Source: Clarkia xantiana subsp. parviflora
Lineage: Eukaryota; Streptophyta; Magnoliopsida; Myrtales; Onagraceae
Assembly: GCA_036873135.1 (NCBI GenBank)
Contig: JAPTYO010000006.1
Location: forward strand, 1,287,329-1,351,328
Reading direction: 5' to 3'
Length of the DNA: 64,000 nt
Below, piece after piece: positions 39,840-49,603 of the stretch. The translations under genes and the position numbers were made by a program. Position 1 is the first letter of the stretch, and every line of letters starts with the position of its first letter. The notes beneath the pieces are model-generated. The model saw nothing but the letters and a program-made list of their open reading frames with translations. It had not been told where the DNA came from and did no database searches.

Positions 39840-40006
39840 CGGAAAATTCGGATGTTTGGGGCTGGCGCGTTTTTTCTGGTTCGGACCGTTTCTTTTTGTG
39901 GGTAACATACTTGGGCCAAAAGTTTCGATTTACAATCATTAACGGGGTGATAAAAATGAAACGAATCGGAAGTCAACGGGTTCAAATTGGGCGTATATCC
40001 ATCACA

Positions 40007-40016
40007 TGCCCCCGAG
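40007..40016 (-). other. Polypurine tract
   Basis: Minus strand reads CTCGGGGGCA immediately before the presumed 3' LTR start TGTGATGG. Position and composition suit the primer for plus-strand DNA synthesis. The exact boundary could shift by two bases (LTR starting TGATGG). Confidence 0.5.
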
Positions 40017-40020
40017 TCAA

Positions 40021-41296
40021 CCAATGGCCTGACCCTTGATTGACTCTATTTTAGGATGGTATGACACGCGCAATTTGAAACCGGGGTTTTACCTCCTTGT
40101 CTGAATGCCTGCTTACCCATGGATGCGTGCCTCTGACTCTGCCCCCTGCCTTATGAGATAGAGGAATTGTAAACGTCAGAGTAGCACGGACGTGTGCCTA
40201 GGCACGCGTCCGTCTGAGGTGGGAGTAATAAATCTATCTTTGCTACAGGCGTATACTCGAAAAATACACGCTTGCATAAGGATGCAATACGAATACACCT
40301 AAGTGACTCATGCTTCAATTTCGTGCCGGGATTTTGCCCAAGTGAAGGAAAATTTAATTTTGGTCCGAAATTTTTCTAAGTATGGGATACTAGAAAATAC
40401 GCCTAGGATGTTAACTAGGAGTGAACATGGACATATCATGAACATGAGGATGTGTACTAGCATACATGCAAGTAGGAACATAAGGATGGGAGTGAGTATA
40501 GACATGCTGCGATTGTAGTCATGGATGTATGCATAAATATATGGCGGTCACGTGCATGGACGTCTAAATGTTTGAACACACGGGAGGGTGTATGTGGGCA
40601 TGCATATGAGTGCAAGCATGAACATGTAAGTATGTATGGATGGGTTGTGAGTATAAGCATGAGTGATGACATTGATGTACCTGTAGATGTTAATCATGAG
40701 TATGAGCATAAATGCAAAGGTGAGAGCATAGACTTCTCCTTTACTTGAGGGTGGGGACTCTGCCACTCAATGGGACACAACGTTCCGCCTCCCTCGTACT
40801 AGCGTGAGCATTTTCCATTAATCTCGACCTTCGGCATGTGTAACATTTTTCCTTCATTCGTTGGAGCGTGTGTATAGCTCTTGACCTTTACCCTGCAGTT
40901 TGTTCCCCATAAAAGTGAGGGTGAAAAAGCTTACAAGCTTTCTTCTTACCGCCGCGAGCGAAGGGGTCTATTGACATGTGTTAAGGGTTGACCCTTCCTT
41001 CGGATGTGCTAGAGCGTTGCTCCATTTGGGGAAACTAAAAGTTCGCCCTCTTCCCTTGGTGTTAAGGTTGCCCCCGTAGTAGGCATATCTCGCCCCTCCA
41101 TGAGTAAGGGTCGATCTTTGCGTTGGTTGCTCGTATAGATGACTCACTTTTGGGAAGCTTTCTTCTTCAGACAGGGAGACCTTGAAGATCGTTTTCCAAG
41201 GTAGTCAGACCAAATCTGACCGTCCTGTGTCTTGGGTGTCCGAGGTGGACTCGTATGAGGCAGGGACTCGTATGACCCCTTGTAGGTTGATTTCAT
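40021..41296. other. Retroelement internal region, no gene recognised
   Basis: Non-satellite sequence between the polypurine tract and the opposite-strand ORF remnant. From 40400 to 40720 the plus strand is a loose, ATG-rich simple-sequence stretch (repeated variants of gaacatgagtatg), which produces short overlapping frames of 65-75 codons on both strands. 40760-41290 is mixed sequence without long frames. I see no conserved domain. Confidence 0.6.
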
Positions 41297-42013
41297 GGAG
41301 AAACATACAAGGTGTGGGCAGAGCGTTCCGAACGTACTGTTGAATCAGATGAGAGGGAAGAACCCTCTAGTTCTGCTTATCAGGCCAAGAAATTTTCTAA
41401 GTCAGGGGTGGCTGCTAATGCTTCTAGTATGTTCTTTTTCCCTTCTTTTTTCTTTGTGATATACTTATGATCGTTCTCATGCTGCTTCCTTCTTGTTGTT
41501 AGAGCGTTCTTCCCTGGTTACCGAATGGTTCTTGTGGTGGGTGAGAGTTCAAGTCAACCTAAATCCAAGGCGCGGAAACCTGACTCTGAGGTCGGGCCCT
41601 CGGCTGCCAAGGAGAAGGAAACCGCGAGAGGCTCTCCTTCAAGTGCCCCCTTGCTGACTCCCTCCCATGATAAGGAGGTAGTGGTTGAACAGGCACCCTC
41701 TTTGCTTGACAAAAGGAAACAACCTGTGGCTGGCGATGGGGTGATCATAGGTCTTGATGTCTCTTCTCTATCCCCTGCCCCCCAGCCGAGGGGCCGAGTC
41801 TCAAGTTTATTTCATCTTCATGTAGATTTGACGACTTTTGAAAGTGTTTTTGTCTTTCCTATGGGTTATGTTATTAACCCCTGCGTTGAAGATTTTTCTT
41901 TTGGTGATGGGTGTGATCATCACCTTTCATTGAGGTTCCTTTCTCTTGCCGTGGCTCTGATTAAGATAGCAAATTCTTGCTTTGGAGTTTGGTGGAGACT
42001 GCTCTTGAGTTAG
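41297..42013 (+). pseudogene. Opposite-strand ORF remnant near 3' LTR, possible intron
   Basis: The clear open frame runs from ATG 41525 to the stop at 42013 (162 codons). It is hydrophilic at first (Ser, Lys, Pro, Glu rich, e.g. ESSSQPKSKARKPDSE), then contains VIIGLDVSSLSPAPQPRG, then a hydrophobic tail that may be out of the original frame. Upstream, 41297-41426 is also open and hydrophilic (YKVWAERSERTVESDEREE), and the two could be joined in frame by removing 41427-41504. That segment starts GT, is pyrimidine-rich and ends AG, so it looks like a 78-nt intron. A stop lies just before 41297, so the 5' end is broken. Position and opposite orientation resemble the extra antisense ORF of plant Tat-lineage retrotransposons. 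That family match is inference; no domain is certain. Confidence 0.4.
41427..41504 (+). other. Candidate 78-nt intron in opposite-strand ORF
   Basis: Donor GTATG at 41427, a long T/C-rich stretch, acceptor TTAGAG with two possible AG ends (41502 or 41504). Using 41504 keeps the upstream and downstream frames together. Inferred only from sequence. Confidence 0.35.
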
Positions 42014-42330
42014 CCTCTACTAGTATCGTAGTTGTGATCGTTGTGGGGATCGTTTTGTTATATGCCCTCAATAGTGCTTGTCGTTATTCTTTGCTTCATG
42101 GTTGATTTCGTGAGATATGGAGGTTGTCTTCATAATGAGGACGTCTCCTTCCTAGTATCACCCAGTGGGTTGAAATATAAGTGCCTACCTTTGATGAGCG
42201 TACGAAGGGTGTTGTTTTTCCCTTTTTCTTGAACCTCCTCCTAGGGCTAGGCGTAGCCTTTTGATGTTCGTGGTCGGGATGGTGTCTTTACAATTCATGT
42301 CTTTGACAGATGTTTTATGATGTGCTGCCA
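42014..42330. other. Retroelement internal region, nothing recognised
   Basis: Unique-looking sequence between the ORF remnant and the 27-bp minisatellite. It holds a 63-codon plus-strand frame without recognisable motifs. No support for a gene. Confidence 0.5.
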
Positions 42331-42600
42331 TGATAATCACTTCGGGGTATGTGGACGTGATAGCCACTTCGTGATGTGTCGGAGTGATAGCCCTTCTGTA
42401 GTGTGTGGACATGATAGCCAGTTCAGGGTATGTGGACATGATAGCCACTTCAAGGTATGTGGACATGATAGCCACCTCAAGGTATGTGGACATGATAGCC
42501 ACTTCAAGGTGTGTGGACATGATAGCAACTTCAGTGTATGTGGACATGATAGCAACTTCAGTGTATGTGGACATGATAGCCACATCACGATGTATGGAGT
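42331..42600 (+). repeat. 27-bp minisatellite in retroelement
   Basis: About ten tandem units of gtatgtggacatgatagcc followed by acttcaag. Because 27 is a multiple of three, several frames stay open on both strands and give artificial nine-residue repeats (e.g. EVAIMSTYT on minus). Units in the middle are most alike; edge units are degenerate. Confidence 0.9.
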
Positions 42601-43209
42601 TGTGCTTTAGTATTCCTTTCTCATTGGAGAGCCTTCATTGCTATAGTTGCCTTTTGTGTAGGCTATGTTTGTTGGGTTAGGTCCCGATGTCTCGTCTTGT
42701 CGGATGTTGTATCCTTTATGCTCTTTAGATGTCTCCTTCATGAGTTGTGCTTGACGATGTTCAAGTCTGATACGAGCATAGGTCACGCGAGGGCGACATG
42801 CATGACAATAACATTTGTCGGAGGTTGATTTGTGTGGCTTGTAAGACAATTCTCTTCTTGATGGGTCGAGCTTATTTTGAGAGCTTTGACCTTCGGATTT
42901 CATGTCTTTGCTATCCTTCTTGGTGGTGTTGGGTTCCTTTGAGATACTTCTCTTGACTTGTGATATGGGTGGTAGGATAACTCGTTACTTTTCATGATAA
43001 CCTCTTGTGCTTCTGTATATGATCCTTTGGTCATGGACTCTTCTTTTGGTGTGTTTCCTTTACTTATTCTTCTTTCTTGTTTTCCTTCATGTCATACCTG
43101 CTATTTCATCAAGAAAAAACATTATGTGTTCTCCATATGACTTTACCTTGAGATTATTTTCTCATTGGATCCTTCTGAGCATGGTGCAATGATCTCTTAT
43201 GATACCCTT
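42601..43209. other. Retroelement internal region, no gene recognised
   Basis: Sequence between two tandem-repeat blocks. A minus-strand frame (42607-42903, 98 codons, containing CYCHACRP) is lysine-, serine- and arginine-rich but matches no domain I know. It might be a relic of the element's own coding region; there is no integrase or reverse transcriptase motif. Confidence 0.45.
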
Positions 43210-43880
43210 TACATGGTATGTATGGTACTGTTAGACCAAAGATACGCTCTTGGTGGGCGTCGAATCTGATCACGAGACAGGCTCTCGGAGGGCACTTAAC
43301 GTTTCTCAGGATAGGCTCCCGGAGGGCACAGGTTAAACCAAAGATACGCTCTTGGTTGGCGTCGAAACTATTCGCGAGACAGGCTCTCGGAGGGCACTTA
43401 ACGTTTCACAGGATAGGCTCCCGGAGGGCACAGGTTAGACCAGAGATATACTCTTGGTTGGTGTTGAGAACTGTTCACGAGACAGGCTCTCGGAGGGCGC
43501 TTAACGTTTCACAGGATAGGCTCCCGGAGGGCACATGTTAGACCAGAGATATACTCTTGGTTGGCGTTTGAAAACTGTTCACGAGACAGGCTCTCGGAGG
43601 GCGCTTAACGTTTCACAGGATAGGCTCCCGGAGGGCACAGGTTAAACCAAAGATACGCTCCTGGTTGGCGTTTGAAAACTGTTCACGAGACAGGCTCTCG
43701 GAGGGCGCTTAACGTTTCACAGGATAGGCTCCCGGAGGGCACAGGTTAAACCAAAGATACGCTCCTGGTTGGCGTTGAAAACTGTTCACGAGACAGGCTC
43801 TCGGAGGGCGCTTAACGTTTCACAGGATAGGCTCCCGGAGGGCTCATGTTAGACCAAAGATACGCTCCTGGTTGGCGTCG
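43210..43880 (+). repeat. ~103-bp tandem repeat in retroelement
   Basis: At least six units; the landmark ataggctcccggagg recurs at 43311, 43413, 43516, 43620, 43724 and 43827 (102-104 bp). Each unit holds agatacgctcttggttggcg, cacgagacaggctctcggag and the ataggctcccggagg segment. Adjacent units differ by a few bases, so amplification was fairly recent relative to the rest of the element. Within each unit two related half-motifs (ggctctcggagg and ggctcccggagg) suggest an older, shorter repeat. Confidence 0.9.
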
Positions 43881-44195
43881 AAGCTGGTAGTTTGAAATCT
43901 ACCTCAAGATACGCTCTTGGGGGCGTCGAATCTGGTAGTGTTTTTTCTACCTCAAGATACGCTCTTGGGGGCGTCGAATCTGGTAGGTTGCAAATCTACC
44001 TCAAGATACGCTCCTGGGGGCGTCGAAATTCGTAGTATGAACACTACTCTCAAGATACGCTCTTGGGGCGTCGAATCTGTTCGCGGGATAGGCTCCCGGA
44101 GGGCACAGGGTTCGTAGTTTTAGAACTACTCTCAAGATACGCTCTTGGGGGCGTCGAATGTGTTCGCGGGATTGGCTCCCGGAGGGCTCATAATG
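43881..44195 (+). repeat. Short hairpin-bearing tandem repeats, derived from the 103-bp unit
   Basis: Five units of about 50-80 bp, each with ctcaagatacgctcttggg and gcgtcgaat, separated by small inverted repeats of the type GTAG...CTAC (ggtagtttgaaatctacc and variants). Two of the units also regain the ggataggctcccggaggg block of the 103-bp family, so the two arrays are related. The inter-unit hairpin loops differ in sequence while the stems are kept. Confidence 0.75.
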
Positions 44196-46287
44196 TTACC
44201 TTATCTTGTGTCCTTTCTCATGTAGGGTGCGTCTTTGGTATGCTTTTCGAGTCTCTACTTGACTTTTCCTTCTATGATATTGCATGCTACCACGCTTTTC
44301 CTTCAATGTGGGAGATCACCTCTCGAGGGCGATGTTTGTGTGTTGCCAACTTAGGACGAGTTCGTATAGGGAGTTGATGATGTTTTCCTCTTACGTGATC
44401 TCTTCTAGGAAAAGTGGTATTGCATGTTCTTGTGATCTTCTGCCTCTAATCTCTTCTTTTACACTTAGGTGGACTACCAAGCACTTATTCGTTTGGTGCC
44501 CCCCAAGTTGCTTGGTGGTCACACCGCCTTTCATATTTGGCCGTTGAAGGCCCCTCGTTCATTTTCTTGGTTGGGTACCCCTTATGCTCGGGGCTCCCTT
44601 GTCTGCTTGTTTGAATGCGATGAGTGTCCTTGTAGGATTTACTCTTTCTCATGCTTGCTTGTTTCAGTCATAGGCATGGTTTGGATGATGCCTTTGTCGG
44701 ATGTGTCTTTGGAGGTTGGGTGGAAGAGCTTTTGCTTTGGGTGGGTGGGGGTGGATTTTATTCTCTTGATAACCAGGATGCGGCAGTGTTTGTATCCTAG
44801 GGGTGCTTGTAAATTCTTTCCCCCCCTTCCTTGTGTTTTAGATTGAAAAGCTCTCTCATAGAATGGCGTCTTGGGTTGTTAATCTCGTAGGTGTGTTTCA
44901 GACTAGTCAATCTAATCCATGCTCTTTGCACGTGCATGGGGGGGGTCTGACCGGGCTGTGATAATCTTGGAGTGTTGTGGCACTCAGTGTGCTTTTCCTT
45001 TTCCTTTACATTGGAGTATTCTTCAATGCTTTTAGGGAGTGTCACATTGGTCATGCTCCTCCCACCTTGAATCTTGATTATAGACTTCCTTTGAATTAGG
45101 ACTTGAACCTAAAAATGATGTTTTCCTTTAGGTTTGCAAGTGATGCTCCATGATTTTCTATGGGTTTGTCCCCGTATTGGCTATTCCTTGCTGGATAGCT
45201 TCATTAGAGGCTGCATTTGTGTTGCGTACGTATACGTGTTTGAGGTGTGTTGAGCTGACAAGTCCCTCCTTTTTTGTTTTGTCATAACCTTCATTCATCA
45301 TGTATTCAGCGTATGGCCTTAAAGGCGGGATATTTTTCTAGTGCCCCTTTTATCGTGGTTCTCCTCTTGATGGGATGCCAGAGTCAAATGTCTTATCATT
45401 TGCAGACAAGGTGGTTGATCGGGATGTGCGTCTAGTGTGAGGGTCGATCTTGAAACCTTACTCCCCAAGCTTTTGAGCTCTTCTTTGGTTGATCTTGTAG
45501 AACTATTATCCTGCCCTAAGGCTCTTGATAGGAGATGTATCTCATTTTCACACTCTAGTTGTTGCACTATCTCTTTTGCTAATCTTGCATCTTTAGAGTT
45601 TCTCTCTTGGTGCATGACTTCAATGACAGGATTTTCTACCGATGTTTATTCTATTAGGACTTGTATCCTTGGTTGCCTTCCTTTCTTGTGAGATAGCGAA
45701 GGAGTGTTTGTGAACACTCCAATGTGTCGTACTTGGTAGAGGTATGCGCCTGATCTTTATGGCGCTGTCTTGAATCTTCGTGTACCTATCTCTGATGAAC
45801 ATGTTATTCATTACATATATAGTACGGAGTCCAAGGATCTCCGGGTTAGGATCGTATTTTGAGAACAGAGACATAGTCATCTATTAGATAACCTCTTTAT
45901 CTACGGAGTTTATTTTTGCAAAAATAGATGCAAGGATACTTGTAAGGATACTTGTTCCATCCTTACTCCTGGTTCATTTGCAGTGCCGTGTCCTTAATGG
46001 GTGTGTTGAGGTTCCTCTATAGGATGTTGGGAGTGCTCAACTTATTTTTGTAAGTGAGCCTTCCATCTTGTGATCTTTCCCAGAAACTTGACCTTATAGG
46101 TGCCCTTTGAGATTGAGAAATCTGTTTCTTGTGCATCTCTTGATTGGCGACGGCCTTTTACGGATTCTTCTAGTGGTCCACCTGTGTACATATATACCAC
46201 GGAGCCTGAAGGCGTCCGGTATGGTCTTTCTTGGAAAACATGTTGATATCAAGTATCAAAATATACCCCTTTTAGGGAGTTGACTTG
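44196..46287. other. Retroelement internal region, no domain recognised
   Basis: About 2.1 kb of non-repetitive sequence where a pol region would be expected in a complete minus-strand element. Frames up to 125 codons exist on both strands (plus 44469-44846; minus 44797-45054, 45319-45615, 45620-45880). The minus 45319-45615 frame is charged and leucine-rich (e.g. LAKEIVQQLECENEIHLL), which could be a coiled coil. I see no reverse-transcriptase YxDD, RNase H, protease DTG/DSG or integrase zinc-finger pattern. Either the region is too decayed or pol was never present. Confidence 0.5.
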
Positions 46288-46816
46288 TTATGCAGTTAAA
46301 TTAAATAAGAGGATATGGGAAGGATATGAGTGTGGGGGGTTGATATCCCCTGCTTCCTTGGTAATGTAACTGTCTTCCTCCATTAGTCTGTGTGTATTCC
46401 TTCCACTTGAGGAATATGAGGTCGCATCCTTGCAAGGTGGAGGTGTATCCTTCATGTATGCTATGTGCGATCTCACTCTACTATGTCTCTCCATGAGATT
46501 TCCCATTGTAGTTGCTATGTGCTGACGTGGTGTGGTACTCTATGAGTCCCCTGTTCAAATCCTTGTCTTTTCAACTCCTCCCCTGTCCTAGGGGGATGTG
46601 TGCCAAGGGTTGTCATGCACAAGGGGTTTGGACCTGTCGTGCTGTATCATGGGTAGGTGGTTGCCTTGTTGTGTTGTTGGGACTATGTCCCTCCCTTTGA
46701 GCTTTCATTGGTATGTCCCTTAGTCATGTCCGTGGTGATACGAACTGTATGTGTACATTGCCAGGGTGGATGTTGGAACTCCTATATCCTTGTTGGTCTG
46801 TCACGTATGTCTTCCT
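46288..46816 (-). pseudogene. Decayed minus-strand coding remnant downstream of gag
   Basis: A 72-codon minus frame (46288-46506) follows the gag-like remnant in the same direction. It is hydrophilic, with no recognised domain and stop codons on both sides. It may be a broken continuation of the gag region; this rests only on position and orientation. Confidence 0.3.
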
Positions 46817-47565
46817 TTAGTGCGGTGTATGTCCCTGTTGGGGTACTTGGTGGAATTCTTGCCTCCTTTGAGGTCTTGGCTGTCTGTCTGCCCCCAGTGG
46901 GGTGTAGGCCCTGGCGTCCTGTTGTGTCTGTTGTTGCCTAGGAGGCACAAATTGCTCTGGGGGTGGCTCTTGATAATTTCTTCTTTCTTCTCCTCGTTGC
47001 CCTGTTCGAGGGTGCGAGTGGCGTTCTTCCGTTGGAATTTGCTCCTCTTCATGAGCTTCTTCTCCTTCCTGTTGGTGTTGCCTTTCCTGTCTATTCCTTA
47101 GGGTCTCTCTGTAAGCTAGTACCTCATCTGAGGCGCTCATCAGCCCTGGAGTCACTGTATGTGCTCCCTGTGTGTATGCCGGCCTTGTGTTGGTTGTGTG
47201 GGCACGATTGTCGTTCCTTTGAGTCAGTATTCAATATGGGTACCCTTGAGGTTGTACCTCATAGTGGTATCCCTGTGGAGGTGCCGTGTATTGGGATGGC
47301 ACTCCTTGTTGCCCCCCTGTCCCTGTGGCTTCCTAGTCAATGGAGTTGAAGCTGTGGAAGCCACCTAGCCAGCTGGGCGTGAAGGTTCTCCTCCCTGCTT
47401 GTTAGGCTGGGGTGCCTGTGGGGTTACCTGAGACTCTAGGTGTGCATACTGTTTCTCTGGGTTAGGCAGCCTTGCTGGAGGTATAGGCTGTCTTTCTTGC
47501 CTATTGCCCCCAGGTGGGCGATTATCTCTAGACACTAAGTTGTTCGTCTTCGCTCTCGTGATTGT
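46817..47565 (-). pseudogene. gag-like remnant
   Basis: Minus strand, beginning a few bases after the primer binding site. The first stretch reads TRAKTNNLVSRDNRPPGG, then a Pro/Gln/Glu-rich segment that hits a stop near 47371. After further breaks, an open 112-codon frame (46817-47155) begins MTPGLMSASDEVLAYRET and continues with Glu-, Gln-, Arg- and Pro-rich low-complexity sequence. This composition and position, right after the PBS, fit the N-terminal linker of a plant Ty3/gypsy Gag. The conserved capsid core and the CCHC zinc knuckle are not seen. At least two stops interrupt it, so it is not functional. Overlapping plus-strand frames of 83-128 codons in 46657-47368 are shadows. Confidence 0.5.
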
Positions 47566-47583
47566 CAGGCTTTCTGTTCGAAG

Positions 47584-47600
47584 CCCACAGACGGCGCCAA
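47584..47600 (-). other. Primer binding site
   Basis: Minus strand reads TTGGCGCCGTCTGTGGG, one base inside the right LTR (which ends CCTAACA on minus). TGGCGCC is complementary to a tRNA 3' end of the ...GGCGCCA type, such as tRNA-Asp; this PBS style is common in plant gypsy elements. It fixes the element's orientation. Confidence 0.75.
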
Positions 47601-47889
47601 GTGTTAGGTTCCGAGATCTGGGTCAAAGGATGATTGGCTCAAATCCCGTTCCTCAATGGAGACGTAGATGATCTGATGTCTTCGGGTTGCTCTGCCTTGT
47701 CTTGCTTCCTTCCTTCCTTCCTTCCTTCCTGCAGAAGGGGCAGTACCAGACACAGAGAGGGGGGATGGTGCCTGGTGAACCCTCTCCGATGCCTAAGTCA
47801 GTATCGTTTTTTAGAGAGATAAACTAGAGAGATGTCAGAGCAAAATAATCCAAATTGCCAAGATCATCCAATGAGTTGTGAAGGTGGGG

Positions 47890-47898
47890 TATTTATAG
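47890..47898 (-). promoter_or_regulatory. TATA box of right LTR
   Basis: CTATAAATA on minus followed by CCCC, matching the left LTR. As the 5' LTR promoter it would drive gag, but the upstream U3 is largely deleted. Confidence 0.65.
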
Positions 47899-47905
47899 GC
47901 AACAG

Positions 47906-47929
47906 TGTCATTAAGGTGGCTTAATGACA
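47906..47929. repeat. Conserved LTR stem-loop (right copy)
   Basis: TGTCATTAAG and CTTAATGACA around GTGG, identical to 39161-39184. Confidence 0.75.
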
Positions 47930-48076
47930 TCGTTAACCTCTAAACACAATTAATTAACCTTTAAGCGCATAATTAAGACCTTAGGATACGGAGAAGGTAG
48001 GCGACGTGAACCGAGTGTGGGTGTCCGAAAATGGCGCAGGGGCCCTTGGGGGAGGAGAAATCCGACCCCCAAGGGT

Positions 48077-48164
48077 AGGGGTTGGGTGAGGGCACCCAAC
48101 CCCTCCTAGGGAGGATGGGGTTGGCCAACCCCATCCCTCCTAGGAAAGATCGGGTCGGCCGACC
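48077..48164. repeat. Palindrome cluster at truncated LTR end
   Basis: Three successive inverted repeats: AGGGGTTGGGTG/CACCCAACCCCT (48077-48104); a 40-bp near-perfect palindrome starting CCTAGGGAGG at 48105-48144, whose core 48113-48134 is perfect; and GGTCGGCCGACC (48153-48164), six bases from the satellite junction. Confidence 0.85.
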
Positions 48165-48170
48165 TATGAT

Positions 48171-49051
48171 CATTTATTCTAAACATATGATCATACTTAA
48201 GTCTTTATCCCTTTTAAGTTCGGTCTCATATTCAACTTTTATTCATAGGGCAACACTCTCAAGGCTCTGAATTGGATGAAATCAGTTCCTATGATATTTA
48301 TTCTAAACATATGATCATACTAAAGTCTTTATCCTTTTTAAGTTCGATCTCAGACTCAACTTTTATTCATAGAGAAACACTCTCGAGGCTCTGAATTGGA
48401 TGAAATTAGTTGCTATCACCTTTATTCTAAATATATGTTTATACTAAAGTCTTTATCCCTTTTAAGTTCGTTCTCAGAATAACCTTTTATTCATAGGGAA
48501 ACACTCACGGAGCTCTGAATTGGATGAAATCAGTTGATATCGCATTTATTCTAAATATATGATCAAACTAAAGTCTTTATCCCTTTTTAGTTCAGTCTCA
48601 GAATCAACTTTTATTCATAGGGAAACACTCTCGGAGCTCTGAATTGGATAAAATCAGTTGCTATCGCATTTTTTCTAAACATATGATCATACTAAAAGTC
48701 TTTATCCCTTTTAAGTTCGGTCTCAGAATAACCTTTTATTTATAGGGAAACACTCATGGAGCTCTGAATTGGATGAAATCAGTTGATATCGCATTTATTC
48801 TAAATATATGATCATACTAAAGTCTTTATCCCTTTTTAGTTCGGTCTCAGAATCAACTTTTATTCATAGGGAAACACTCTCGGAGCTCTGAATTGGATGA
48901 AATCAATTGCTATCGCATTTATTATAAACATATGATCATACTAAAGTCTTTATCCATTTTTAGTTCGGTCTCGGAATCATCTTTTATTCATAGGGCAACA
49001 CTCTCAAGGCTCTGAATTGGATGAAATTAGTAGCTATGGCATTTATTCTAA
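48171..49051 (+). repeat. 124-bp satellite between retroelement and insertion copy 2
   Basis: Starts inside a G monomer that switches to an H tail (48171-48263, chimeric G/H, with tacttaagtc followed by gggcaacactctcaag). Then A (48264), B, C, D, E, F and the first part of G up to the insertion. The array phase differs from the left side of the retroelement (which stops in C), so the element is not a simple insertion into the present array. Confidence 0.93.
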
Positions 49052-49603
49052 GGGTTAAGAACCTATGAAAGGTCTGAACTATCACCCATGTTAACGGGAG
49101 AGGTCTGAAATTTAAAAAGTTAATAACAGATGTCAGAAATTTATGTTTTGTTGATAACAACGGTCTCCGTTAGTTTTTTCCGTTAAAACTAACGGAAGTT
49201 GGTCACATGCTTGGCATGTGACCGGAAATAAAATAAAATTCCAAAAATGCCCTTCTATCAAGTGTGCCCCTCACATGCATGGAGTGAAAAGACCAAAATG
49301 CCCTTGAAGCCACCACGGTACTCCGGCGACCACCAATCGTACTCCGGCGACCACCACCGTACTCCGGCGACCACCACCGTACTCCGGCGACCACCACCAA
49401 GGCTCCGATTGGGCCAAAATCGGAGCCACCGGCCCCGATTGGGCTCCGATCGGAGCCACCGGCCCCGATTGAGCTCCGATCGGAGCCACCGGCCCCGATT
49501 AGACTCCGATCGGGGCCAAAAAAGCTCCGATCGGAGCCAAAAAGCTCCGATCGGAGCTTTGTGGCTCAGGTCGGAGCCACAGAGCTCCGGTCGGAGTTAA
49601 CCC
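49052..49603. mobile_element. Mutator-like insertion, copy 2 (552 bp)
   Basis: Same GGGTTAA...TTAACCC ends, same TTATTCTAA duplication and same position in monomer G as copy 1. Hairpins: arms CCGTTAGTTTT/AAAACTAACGG at 49167-49195 and GGTCACATGC/GCATGTGACC at 49201-49223. About four minisatellite units. The 117-codon plus frame and the 65- and 72-codon minus frames recur unchanged in copies 3 and 4 because the copies are nearly identical; no coding function is implied. Confidence 0.75.

Larger units (their letters stand above)
38681..40006 (-). repeat. 3' LTR (left, about 1.3 kb)
   Basis: On the plus strand it starts tgttaggttg directly after satellite C and probably ends at catcaca (40006), giving TGT...ACA on the minus strand. 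Contents on the plus strand: CT-rich tandem repeats (38824-38898); a run of 13 Gs (39009-39021); ctccgatgcctaagtca (39040-39056), also present in the right LTR; the minus-strand TATA box; a stem-loop; AT-rich sequence; then GC-rich hairpins upstream of the promoter (U3). Alignable parts differ from the right LTR by roughly one base in eight to ten by eye, and the outermost 100 bp differ more, so the two LTRs are old or not true partners. Open frames inside it on either strand (60-90 codons) look non-coding. Confidence 0.8.
38681..48170 (-). mobile_element. Decayed LTR retrotransposon, Ty3/gypsy-like, minus strand
   Basis: Related LTR sequences lie at both ends (38681-40006 and 47602 to about 48170) and both begin tgttaggtt on the plus strand. 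Orientation is minus: the primer binding site abuts the inner edge of the right LTR, a G-rich polypurine tract abuts the inner edge of the left LTR, and CTATAAATA boxes read on minus. The internal region of about 7.6 kb holds a gag-like remnant next to the PBS, then several kilobases with no recognisable protease, reverse transcriptase, RNase H or integrase, then tandem repeats and an opposite-strand ORF near the 3' LTR. A PBS beginning TTGGCGCC and an antisense ORF between pol and the 3' LTR are known features of plant Tat-lineage elements, which makes that the best guess. It is now a non-autonomous, LARD-like relic. No target duplication is found because the right LTR is truncated against satellite. 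Confidence 0.85.
47602..48170 (-). repeat. 5' LTR (right), truncated
   Basis: On the plus strand it starts tgttaggttc and is alignable to the left LTR through ctccgatgcctaagtca (47784-47800), the TATA box, the stem-loop and the GC-rich ggggcccttgggg region. It ends about 570 bp in, where satellite begins again at catttattct (48171). The left LTR is over 1.3 kb, so about 750 bp of U3 are missing here. Its palindromes (48077-48164) occupy the position of the left LTR's hairpin row but have different arm sequences. A (CCTT)n run lies at 47706-47730. Confidence 0.75.

Noticed and set aside
39818..40039. Opposing 68- and 69-codon frames at the inner end of the left LTR
   Set aside because: They lie in LTR U3 sequence, overlap each other on both strands and show no motif.
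42185..42610. Nine-residue repeat proteins on both strands
   Set aside because: Produced by the 27-bp minisatellite, whose period is a multiple of three; open in several frames at once.
44469..44846. 125-codon plus-strand frame as a candidate gene
   Set aside because: Cys/Trp/Phe-rich with no domain, inside a decayed minus-strand retroelement, no promoter or splice evidence.
46657..47368. Hydrophobic plus-strand frames of 94-128 codons that could look like membrane proteins
   Set aside because: They are the antisense of the Gln/Glu/Pro-rich gag-like remnant; the reverse complement of such codons gives Leu- and Val-rich sequence.
38681..48170. Simple insertion with a target-site duplication in the satellite
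   Set aside because: Left flank stops in monomer C, right flank resumes in G, and no 5-bp duplication matches; the right LTR is truncated, so the original junction is gone.
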